Source: Rurimicrobium sp040387755 (GTDB lineage Bacteria; Bacteroidota; Bacteroidia; Chitinophagales; Chitinophagaceae). From it: a DNA stretch of 64,000 bases. The translations under genes were made by a program, and so were the position numbers. Of this stretch, positions 34,883 through 42,749 are shown piece after piece (within the stretch, counting starts at the first letter, position 1; each line of letters starts with the position of its first letter). The notes under the pieces are model-generated. The model saw only the letters and a program-made list of their open reading frames with translations. It had not been told where the DNA came from and made no database searches. Location of the stretch: contig JAZKDB010000001.1 of NCBI GenBank assembly GCA_040387755.1, forward strand, positions 824,631 to 888,630, in the 5' to 3' direction.

Positions 34883-36835
34883 TTAATCTTTTCGGATGAG
34901 TTTGGAGAAACTGGAAGGCTTAATAATTAGAGGGAATTTTTCAAGAGTAACATCTGAAGGGTCGAGGCCAAAACCGCGTTCCTCTGACAGGCTATACTTT
35001 TTGAGGAAGAAGTAACCACGCATAATCAAACGTTCATAAAGGGGCAATTCGTTCTCCAACGAAAGAAATTTTTCAATCACTATAAAGCGAAAATCTCCTT
35101 TTACATTGTTTTTGCTCAGGGATTCATATCGGCTGACAATGTTTACCTCTTTATTGTTCACCATGTCTTCTACAACTTTCCTGAACATCATCTGGATGCG
35201 TTGGTCTACACGGAAGCCGAGTCGGAATTCGATACGGATAATTTCATTAGGAATTACAGTATCTACCGAATATTCCATAGTATATGGGTCATCCATTACA
35301 TTGACGTGTACAAACCAATAAATATCGGCACGTTTTGGTTTACGGATAAGAATGGAGTAAATAATTTTATGCTCAATCTCTTTTGGATTATCTGCACTGG
35401 TAAGGTACACCAGGTGTGTTGAGTATTTAGGGATTGTTTTATCATTACTCAATTCCTGTAGAATACCTACATAATCATCCAGACGAACAAATTCAACGTA
35501 ACGGTTTTTGATTTTTCGCGAGCGATACCATACAAACATGCAAAGAAATAGTAAACCCGCTACTACAAGAGTCACATATCCTCCATGCGGAAATTTTTTC
35601 AGGTTAGCGATCAGGAATGAAAATTCAATCGTCAAAAAGATCATTAAGTATCCAACAATTGCTATCGTATTCACCCTATGTATAAACATATAATAGGCAA
35701 ATAATATAGATGTCATGATCATGCAAATGGTAATCGCTAAACCATAGGCAGCGCCCATATTGGAAGATTTACCAAAATACAATACCATCATTACGCATCC
35801 TACAAACAATAGCATATTGATGCCAGGAATATAAGACTGACCGCGCTCTACAGTAGGGTACAGAATGCGCATTTTTGGCCACAGGTTTAATTTTACTGCT
35901 TCGCTGATTAATGTGAAAGAACCTGATATTAAGGCCTGACTGGCAATGATGGCGGCCATTGTGGCTATGATGATACTAAATGGTAAAAACCAACTTGGTA
36001 CTATTGCGTAAAAAGGATTGGATTGTGCAGAACTCCAAATATCCCCTTTATGTGTTAACAAATAGGCTCCTTGCCCCAAGTAATTGAGTACTAAACAGAT
36101 TTTGACAAATATCCACGAAAAGCGAATATTGCCCCGACCACAGTGGCCTAAGTCTGAGTAAAGTGCTTCGGCCCCTGTGGTACACAAAAATACCGCTCCC
36201 AGAATCCAGAAACCGCTTGGGTATTGTGTCAATAATTGAATAGCATAATAAGGATTAAATGATTTAAGGATACTCCAGTCCATACTGATATTGGCAAGAC
36301 CCAATGTCCCCAGCATCACAAACCAAACAAACATAATCGGACCAAACATTTTACCAATCCATGCTGTGCCAAACTGCTGAAAAATAAATAAGGCGCAAAG
36401 AATAACTAACACAATGCGAACAATAATACCATCTGGCAAAAATCGTAAGCTTGGGATATTCCGCAAACCTTCCACCGCAGATGTAATAGAAATAGGAGGA
36501 GTAATCATGCCATCGGCCAAAAGTGCTGCACCTCCTATCATTGCCAGAATTACAGCCCATTTGCCATGTCGGCGCACCAAGGCATATAACGAGAAGATTC
36601 CGCCCTCGCCTTTGTTGTCCGCCCTGAGTGTTAAGGATACATATTTAATAGTGGTTTGGAGGGTCAGTGTCCAGATGACACATGAAAGACTACCAATAAT
36701 TAAAAGCTCACTGATTTCTTTTCCTTCGCAAATCTCGTTGAAAACGTACAATGGGGATGTACCAATGTCTCCGAAAATGATGCCTAATGCGATTAATAAT
36801 CCGGCAGCGGAAACTTTATTAGCGGTTTTACTCAC
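34883..36835 (-). CDS. kup: Kup-family potassium uptake protein
   Basis: A 650-aa inner-membrane K+ symporter of the KUP/HAK/KT family. The signature ALGIIFGDIGTSPLYVFNEI opens the first helix, followed by ADNKGEGGIFSLYALV, the DGMITPPISITSAVEGL segment, TTGAEALYSDLGHCGRGNIR and FLPFSIIIATMAAIIASQALISGSF (landmarks). Twelve helices fill residues 1-430 and a cytosolic C-terminal domain the rest. The length is usual for the family. Monocistronic. Confidence 0.95.
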   Translation of the reverse strand: MSKTANKVSAAGLLIALGIIFGDIGTSPLYVFNEICEGKEISELLIIGSLSCVIWTLTLQTTIKYVSLTLRADNKGEGGIFSLYALVRRHGKWAVILAMIGGAALLADGMITPPISITSAVEGLRNIPSLRFLPDGIIVRIVLVILCALFIFQQFGTAWIGKMFGPIMFVWFVMLGTLGLANISMDWSILKSFNPYYAIQLLTQYPSGFWILGAVFLCTTGAEALYSDLGHCGRGNIRFSWIFVKICLVLNYLGQGAYLLTHKGDIWSSAQSNPFYAIVPSWFLPFSIIIATMAAIIASQALISGSFTLISEAVKLNLWPKMRILYPTVERGQSYIPGINMLLFVGCVMMVLYFGKSSNMGAAYGLAITICMIMTSILFAYYMFIHRVNTIAIVGYLMIFLTIEFSFLIANLKKFPHGGYVTLVVAGLLFLCMFVWYRSRKIKNRYVEFVRLDDYVGILQELSNDKTIPKYSTHLVYLTSADNPKEIEHKIIYSILIRKPKRADIYWFVHVNVMDDPYTMEYSVDTVIPNEIIRIEFRLGFRVDQRIQMMFRKVVEDMVNNKEVNIVSRYESLSKNNVKGDFRFIVIEKFLSLENELPLYERLIMRGYFFLKKYSLSEERGFGLDPSDVTLEKFPLIIKPSSFSKLIRKD

Positions 36836-36874
36836 AATAAAAAAGTCTTAAATTTTTTATAAAAAGACAAATGC

Positions 36875-36882
36875 AAAATTAG
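36875..36882 (-). promoter_or_regulatory. Candidate -7 promoter box for kup
   Basis: Minus strand TAATTTTG, matching TAnnTTTG, 40 bp upstream of the kup ATG in an AT-rich leader. The -33 element is not clear. Confidence 0.35.
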
Positions 36883-37016
36883 ATTTAAAATTCAAATAGT
36901 AACATTTGAAACAATATTTATTTAGAGCTTTTTTAGAGATTGCTTTAAGCGGGTAAAATGTAATTTACCTATAGCATAATTGTAAAATTCATCCATAACC
37001 TAATTGTCAAATTATC

Positions 37017-37024
37017 TACCTTTG
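37017..37024 (+). promoter_or_regulatory. Candidate -7 promoter box for ribBA
   Basis: TACCTTTG followed by CGGCAG, matching TAnnTTTG, 33 bp before the ribBA start. No FMN riboswitch-like structure can be made out in the 220-bp gap. Confidence 0.5.
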
Positions 37025-37057
37025 CGGCAGCAAAAAAAATATTTTGCGATATAGATA

Positions 37058-38257
37058 ATGCTCGATACAATAGAATCTGCAATCGAAGACCTGAAAAATG
37101 GCAAACTCCTGATAGTGGTAGATGATGAGGACCGTGAAAATGAAGGTGATTTTGTAACTACCGCACGTAATGCAACCCCTGAGGTGATCAACTTTATGTC
37201 TAAATACGGAAGAGGATTGATATGTGCACCTTTAACCGCACAGCGTTGTGATGAACTGAATCTTAACTTGATGGTGGAAAACAACACAGTTTTACATCAA
37301 ACTCCTTTTACCGTTTCTGTCGATTTAATAGGTCATGGTTGTACCACCGGTATTTCTGCACAGGATCGTTCCAAAACAGTTCAGGCATTAATTAATCCTG
37401 AAACAAAGCCAGAAGAATTGGGTCGTCCGGGTCATATTTTTCCATTACGAGCCAGACCTGAGGGTGTTTTGCGCCGGTCGGGGCATACTGAAGCTACTGT
37501 TGATCTGGCCATTCTTGCCGGACATGAGCCTGCCGGGGTTTTGGTGGAAATCATGAATGATGACGGAACAATGGCACGAATGCCACAATTGGTGGAAATT
37601 GCCAAAAAATATGATTTGAAAATCATTTCTATTAAGGATTTGATTGAATATCGTTTGGCTCATGAATCTCTTGTAGATGAAATAGTAAGGGTAGAAATGC
37701 CTACCAAGTTTGGTGATTTTCAATTGGTAGACTTCAAACAAAAAAGCACAGGTGAACAACATCTGGCTTTGGTAAAAGGTACCTGGGAAAAAGATGAGCC
37801 TGTATTGGTGCGTGTTCACAGCTCTTGCGTAACAGGAGATGTTCTTCATTCCCTACGTTGTGATTGTGGTGACCAACTGGAAGCTGCAATGAAATTAGTT
37901 AATGCAGAAGGTAAGGGAGTGGTTTTGTACATGAATCAGGAGGGTAGAGGTATTGGCCTTGCCAATAAACTCAAAGCCTATAAACTGCAGGAAGAAGGTA
38001 AAGATACTGTAGAGGCTAATCTTGCATTAGGTTTTAAGAATGATGAACGTGACTATGGTGTGGGTGCTCAAATATTGCGTCATTTAGGCGTTTCTAAAAT
38101 AAGACTTATAAGCAATAATCCGCGCAAACGTGCAGGTTTATTGGGTTATGGATTGGAGATTGTTGAAAATGTACCTATTGAAATTGCATCTAATCCACAT
38201 AATGAGTTTTACCTTAAAACAAAGCGCGATAAACTTGGGCACGAAATAATGAAATAA
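37058..38257 (+). CDS. ribBA: Bifunctional 3,4-dihydroxy-2-butanone-4-phosphate synthase / GTP cyclohydrolase II
   Basis: Catalyses both entry reactions of riboflavin synthesis. The N-terminal RibB domain (about 1-200) has the acidic loop DDEDRENEGDF, RRSGHTEATVDL and the HxxE-type GHEPAGVLVEIMND. The C-terminal RibA domain (about 205-399) has the zinc cysteines SSCVTGDVLHSLRCDCGDQL, the MNQEGRGIGL GTP motif and the RLISNNPRKR block. At 399 aa it has the length of full fused enzymes, and both active sites look intact. Confidence 0.97.
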   Translation: MLDTIESAIEDLKNGKLLIVVDDEDRENEGDFVTTARNATPEVINFMSKYGRGLICAPLTAQRCDELNLNLMVENNTVLHQTPFTVSVDLIGHGCTTGISAQDRSKTVQALINPETKPEELGRPGHIFPLRARPEGVLRRSGHTEATVDLAILAGHEPAGVLVEIMNDDGTMARMPQLVEIAKKYDLKIISIKDLIEYRLAHESLVDEIVRVEMPTKFGDFQLVDFKQKSTGEQHLALVKGTWEKDEPVLVRVHSSCVTGDVLHSLRCDCGDQLEAAMKLVNAEGKGVVLYMNQEGRGIGLANKLKAYKLQEEGKDTVEANLALGFKNDERDYGVGAQILRHLGVSKIRLISNNPRKRAGLLGYGLEIVENVPIEIASNPHNEFYLKTKRDKLGHEIMK

Positions 38258-38304
38258 GTCACAGACTTGATTTATTATTGCCCACCTTTTTTCATTTGCC
38301 TGTT

Positions 38305-39489
38305 TTGAAAATTCTATTTTTAGCCAACCGCGTTCCTTATCCGCCATTTCGTGGCGACAAACTCAAGATATTTAATCTTGCCAAGCGTCTTTGTGCCACT
38401 AATGAGTTGCATTTGCTCACATTTGCACAGAATGAAGAGGATTGGGCCTATAAGGAGGAATTAGAGAAAATATTTACCAGTGTCGAATTTATTGATTTAC
38501 CAAAATGGAAATCAGCACTGAATTGTTTACCAGGTTTTTTTAATCAAACACCTTTTCAGGTTCATTATTTTCGGAGTAAAGCAATGGTGCTTGCTTTAGA
38601 TAAATTGTTGGACAGGATTCAGTTTGATGTTGTTCATGTTCAACATTTACGTATGTCACAATATCTGGCAAACAGAAAAGACATTCCAAGAATATTGGAC
38701 TTACCTGATGCTTTTTCACTTTATTGGAAAAGGAAACAAGCAACCACTAAAAATCCATTATTACGTTTTTTTGAACAACTGGAACAACGAAGGGTTTTGG
38801 AATATGAGCGTATTTTGGCTGATTATAATATGGCTCTAGTTTGCTCGGACGAAGACAAGCAATACCTGGAGCAGGAGCACCATTTCGATAATATTTCTTT
38901 ATTACCCAATGGGGTAGACACTAATACGTTTTATGCCAATAATCATGATTATGAACATAATCACACCTTGTTGTTCACCGGCAATATGGATTATGGTCCC
39001 AATGTAGATGCTGTAAGCTATTTTGTTTCTGACATTCTGCCAACAATACGCGGGAAATTTCCTGATATTTCTTTTGTAATTGCAGGTCAGAGACCCCTTC
39101 CCAAAGTATTAGCTTTAGCTAGCGATACGATTAAAGTAACGGGCTTTATTCCCAATCTTGCTGATGAATATAACAAAGCCAGCGTGGTTGTTGCTCCATT
39201 ACGTTTCGGAGCAGGAACTCAGAATAAAGTGCTTGAATCTATGGCAATGGGAGTTCCTGTCGTTTGCTCTAATATTGGTTTTGAAGGCTTATGTATCCAA
39301 AATGGTGAAGGTGCCATCATGCAAACCGACCCTCTGGAATTTGCCCAAAGTGTTATACAGCTATTATCTTCTGCCGAAATGCGTCAAAATGTTGGAACTA
39401 AAGGTGTGTCTGTAATTCAGTCCAAATTTAGCTGGGATATAATTTCAAAACAATTAGAAGGATATTTTAAATCCATTGTTTCCAAATGA
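38305..39489 (+). CDS. Family 4 glycosyltransferase (TIGR03087-like)
   Basis: A 394-aa GT-B glycosyltransferase. No ATG is available near the N-terminus; TTG at 38305 gives MKILFLANRVPYPPFRGDKLK, the family start, while TTG 38278 would add nine residues. N-terminal landmarks are DVVHVQHLRMSQYL and RILDLPDAFSLYW; the C-terminal nucleotide-sugar domain has LPNGVDTNTF, LFTGNMDYGPNVDAV, APLRFGAGTQNKVLESMAMGVPVV (ExE-like donor motif). It resembles the sugar transferases of exopolysaccharide systems. The acceptor is unknown. Confidence 0.85.
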   Translation: MKILFLANRVPYPPFRGDKLKIFNLAKRLCATNELHLLTFAQNEEDWAYKEELEKIFTSVEFIDLPKWKSALNCLPGFFNQTPFQVHYFRSKAMVLALDKLLDRIQFDVVHVQHLRMSQYLANRKDIPRILDLPDAFSLYWKRKQATTKNPLLRFFEQLEQRRVLEYERILADYNMALVCSDEDKQYLEQEHHFDNISLLPNGVDTNTFYANNHDYEHNHTLLFTGNMDYGPNVDAVSYFVSDILPTIRGKFPDISFVIAGQRPLPKVLALASDTIKVTGFIPNLADEYNKASVVVAPLRFGAGTQNKVLESMAMGVPVVCSNIGFEGLCIQNGEGAIMQTDPLEFAQSVIQLLSSAEMRQNVGTKGVSVIQSKFSWDIISKQLEGYFKSIVSK

Positions 39490-39501
39490 TTGTAAAGAAT
39501 G

Positions 39502-41421
39502 CTATTCTTTAAGCAGCTTTATCGTTTTTGATGCTCCAGTACCAATGCTGATTTTCATAAAATAAATGCCCGCAGGTCCGGCTATGAAATAATCTAATCG
39601 GTCAGTAGATTGATATGTTTTTTCTGAAACTTTTTGGCCAATAAGATTGCTAAGTTCTAGGGCAATTTGATCGTATTTACCCCCTAATTCTATTGTCAGT
39701 TTGCCCGAACCAGGGTTGGGATAGTAAATCATTCCGTCAAGAATATTATTGACATTGATGATACCGCTGCCGTTTGCCGAAAAGCAATCTGAAGTATCCA
39801 GACAATTATTTTTGTCAATAACCACGGCAAAGCTGCCTGTTGCCGGTACTGTAAATGTTTTACTGGTTGCCCCGGGCACAGGCATTTTAGTAGCACAATT
39901 AATCCATTGAAAGGTAGCTGGTACCGATTCCGCACTGGTCAGTATTCCTGAGCTCAATGTCACCGTTTTATTTAAGGGTGTGGTACACTGTTTCATTTTG
40001 AAAATGAATGCATCATTTACTGTTACTGCTTTTAGGTTTAATACAGAAGCACCCGGATCAAAATCGCAGGAATCATAAAAACTACCGCAGAGATAAATAT
40101 TGACGGCCTGGTCGACTGCAATTGTATTAACAATGTCCTGACTGACACCACCAATTTTTCTTGACCAGACAAAGTTTCCGGTACTATCGAATTTGCCAAT
40201 AAAAATGTCATCTCCTCCAGAAGCTGTCAGATTCACTACTTTGGTTCCGGGGTCAAAATCCACTGTTCCGCCAAAATTACCGGTATTGTACACATATCCC
40301 AAGGTATCCACCGCTACAAAAGTTCCTGCATTGCTATTTGACTGGGCCTGTTTTGCCCATTTCAGATTAGCGCTATTATCCAGTTTACAGATAAAAAGGT
40401 CTTGCGCACTTACAGAACTCAGTGGAATGTAGGGAGTGCCGGGGTCAAAGTCGACTGTGTTGGCAAATAAGCCACTCAGATAAATATTTTTCCATTTATC
40501 AACAGCAATGGTTTTACATTTTTCAGCTCCAATACCACCAATACTTTTGGCCCAGACGACCAACCCCATACTATTATATTTGGCGACAAAAATATCATCC
40601 AGACCCTTTGAGCTAAGGTTCAAAACTCCTCCAGTTGGATCAAAATCAACTGTCCCTTGAAATGTTCCGCTACAATAAACACTTCCAGAAGTATCGGATG
40701 CCAAGGCTGCAGCACTTTTTACAGATAATCCTTGTAATGGAACTGCCCAAATAAAATCACCGTTAGTATCTAACTTGCTTATATAGGAATCAGGAAATGA
40801 GGCTGATGTAGATCCTACAATAAATGTAGTTCCGGGAGAGGGATCCAGATCTGCATTACCATTAAAATCTCCTGCCAGCAGCAAATTCCCCTTATTATCG
40901 AAACTAAGGACATTATTGATACAACTGGAAGCTCCTTCACCAATATACTTTGCCCACACAAAATTTCCCATATTGTCGTACTTACTCAGAAAAGAACCTA
41001 TACTACCTCCAATTGTGGGCGTAAGGCTTGTATTGCCCAATCCAGGGTCGAAATCTGTTGCTTTGTCGAAATAACCACTCACATAGATTGAGCCTGTATT
41101 ACTGACTACAATACCTGTTCCATAGCAGTTTCCTGATGTAGGAAAAGTAATGGCCCAAATATAATTTCCGGAAGCATTTTGTTTTAATACAAATGGTGAA
41201 CGACCAGGTGTTGTGAGATTATTTATGCTTGGTCCGGGGTCTGCATCCATTACATTAACATAAGAACCTGTTGTGAAAACATTTCCGGTTTTATCTACTG
41301 CCATCGATGATCCAAAATCCGAACCAATGCCCCCTATGGATTTTGCCCAATCAAGTTTTTGAGCATCTGCATTAGGATTCAATAGTATTATGGCTAGAGC
41401 AAAGAATAATATTCGTGTCAT
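39502..41421 (-). CDS. SBBP-repeat beta-propeller protein with T9SS sorting domain
   Basis: A 639-aa exported protein. The start at ATG 41421 (MTRILFFALAI) gives a signal peptide ending PNADA-QK. About eight SBBP-type repeats, each with a WAK/WA-type strand, VDxxGNVY and a DFDPG loop, cover residues 20-480. A short Ig-like region with cysteines follows, and the C-terminus (YYPNPGSGKLTIEL ... AGIYFMKISI) is a type A T9SS sorting domain. The DPG loops may bind Ca2+, as in other bacterial propellers (inference). Cell-surface or released protein of unknown role. Confidence 0.85.
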   Translation of the reverse strand: MTRILFFALAIILLNPNADAQKLDWAKSIGGIGSDFGSSMAVDKTGNVFTTGSYVNVMDADPGPSINNLTTPGRSPFVLKQNASGNYIWAITFPTSGNCYGTGIVVSNTGSIYVSGYFDKATDFDPGLGNTSLTPTIGGSIGSFLSKYDNMGNFVWAKYIGEGASSCINNVLSFDNKGNLLLAGDFNGNADLDPSPGTTFIVGSTSASFPDSYISKLDTNGDFIWAVPLQGLSVKSAAALASDTSGSVYCSGTFQGTVDFDPTGGVLNLSSKGLDDIFVAKYNSMGLVVWAKSIGGIGAEKCKTIAVDKWKNIYLSGLFANTVDFDPGTPYIPLSSVSAQDLFICKLDNSANLKWAKQAQSNSNAGTFVAVDTLGYVYNTGNFGGTVDFDPGTKVVNLTASGGDDIFIGKFDSTGNFVWSRKIGGVSQDIVNTIAVDQAVNIYLCGSFYDSCDFDPGASVLNLKAVTVNDAFIFKMKQCTTPLNKTVTLSSGILTSAESVPATFQWINCATKMPVPGATSKTFTVPATGSFAVVIDKNNCLDTSDCFSANGSGIINVNNILDGMIYYPNPGSGKLTIELGGKYDQIALELSNLIGQKVSEKTYQSTDRLDYFIAGPAGIYFMKISIGTGASKTIKLLKE

Positions 41422-41478
41422 GAGAGAGCTTTTGAGAATAAAGATAGATAAAATGCATTTTAAATACATTTATAAAAC

Positions 41479-41513
41479 AGAAATCCCCGAAAGACTATCT
41501 TTCGGGGATTTCT
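41479..41513 (-). terminator. Terminator of the uppS-bamA-ompH-ompH block
   Basis: A perfect 16-bp stem AGAAATCCCCGAAAGA (41479-41494) with its complement at 41498-41513 and a 3-nt loop. It lies 20 bp behind the last OmpH gene and, in the minus direction, is followed by a U-rich stretch. Confidence 0.88.
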
Positions 41514-41533
41514 ATAATAATTATTTGTTTGGA

Positions 41534-42040
41534 TTATAGAATGCCAAGTTTTGCTTTTACAGCAGGTAACATATTATCAGCATCGCGTGTTACCAATACC
41601 GAACCGGTAGAAACATCAAATACATAGTCAATAGCTTTTTCTTTAGCCACATCTTTAATAGCTTTTTCTGCTTTATCTAAGATAGGTTTGAATAATTCTT
41701 GTTTTTTAGCTACTACTTTTTCTTCTGCACTTTTTTGAGTTGACTCGATACGACCACCCAAATCAGTAATTTCTTTTTGTTTTACTTCTTTCACAGCATC
41801 AGTCATTGTTTTTTCCTGAGCCTGATATTCGCCCATTTTCTTTTGATATTCTTTACTCATAGTTTCCAGCTGGTCTTCAAAAGATTTTGCATAAGCTTTT
41901 AAATCAGCATCTGCTTTTTTAACTTCTGGCATAAGGCCAAGTAATTCCTGAGAATTAATATGACCGATTTTCAATGTTTGTGCATTAACCGAAGTAAGGA
42001 AAGCTACCGAACAAGCTAATAATAGAATGATTTTTTTCAT
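41534..42040 (-). CDS. OmpH/Skp-family periplasmic chaperone, copy 2
   Basis: A 168-aa exported chaperone with signal peptide ending SVNA-QT. The start of the mature part (LKIGHINSQELLGLMPEVKKADADLK) is the OmpH strand-helix, followed by long charged coiled-coil tentacles (about 45-110) and the closing strand AIDYVFDVSTGSVLV. Skp trimers hold unfolded outer-membrane proteins for BamA. It is the last gene of the bamA block, 69 bp after a paralogue. Confidence 0.9.
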   Translation of the reverse strand: MKKIILLLACSVAFLTSVNAQTLKIGHINSQELLGLMPEVKKADADLKAYAKSFEDQLETMSKEYQKKMGEYQAQEKTMTDAVKEVKQKEITDLGGRIESTQKSAEEKVVAKKQELFKPILDKAEKAIKDVAKEKAIDYVFDVSTGSVLVTRDADNMLPAVKAKLGIL

Positions 42041-42109
42041 TAGAGTTGAATGTATGTTTTGTTTTTAAGTTTGCGAAAATATAAATTAATATGCAAAGTT
42101 CTTCAGACT

Positions 42110-42625
42110 TTATTTGACAATGCCCAGAGATTTTAACACATCATCACTACGGTCAAGTTTTGGGTCGGCATAGAACATCGTTACCCCTCCGGCCTTATCC
42201 AGTACTAAATCATAACCTTTGGCCACAGCCATTTTCTGAACTGCATTATAAACTTTATCCTGAACAGGCTTTACCAATTCCTGACGTTTTTTAAACAATT
42301 CGCCTTCGTATCCGAAGTATTGTTTTTGTAAATCTTTGGCTGCTTTTTCCTTAGTCATTATCTCATCTTCACGTTTTTGGCGCATGTCATCATTTAGCAT
42401 AGCACGCTCAGCCTGATAGCTTTTGTACATCCTGTCTACCTCTTTCATCTTATTGTCAACCTCTGTTTGCCAGTTTTTCGAAAAGACATCCAACTGAGTT
42501 TGTGCGGTTTTATAATCCGGTACTTTTTCTAAAATATACTTAGAGTCGATGATGCAATATTTCTGTGCATTTGATGCAAAAAAGCTGCTCAATACAAGCA
42601 AAATGGGCAAGATGATTTTTTTCAT
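42110..42625 (-). CDS. OmpH/Skp-family periplasmic chaperone, copy 1
   Basis: A 171-aa Skp-like protein with signal peptide ending FASNA-QK. The mature start YCIIDSKYILEKVPDYKTAQTQLD is the OmpH pattern, then coiled-coil arms rich in Lys, Glu and Gln, and the closing strand GYDLVLDKAGGVTMFYAD. It differs in charge pattern from the downstream copy (DDMRQKREDEIMTKEK). It follows bamA by 124 bp on the same strand. Confidence 0.9.
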   Translation of the reverse strand: MKKIILPILLVLSSFFASNAQKYCIIDSKYILEKVPDYKTAQTQLDVFSKNWQTEVDNKMKEVDRMYKSYQAERAMLNDDMRQKREDEIMTKEKAAKDLQKQYFGYEGELFKKRQELVKPVQDKVYNAVQKMAVAKGYDLVLDKAGGVTMFYADPKLDRSDDVLKSLGIVK

Positions 42626-42749
42626 TTTGATTCTGTTTGTTTTTTTAAAAAAGAAGTTTCTAATAATAAAAATAGATTCTGTTTATGACTGCTTTTTATC
42701 GCTGCCGTTTAAATCCGGATTTCTTTTAACAATTTTATTCTTTTATTCT

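Noticed and set aside
36414..36851. 145-codon plus-strand frame inside kup
   Set aside because: It is a shadow of the conserved N-terminal half of kup on the other strand.
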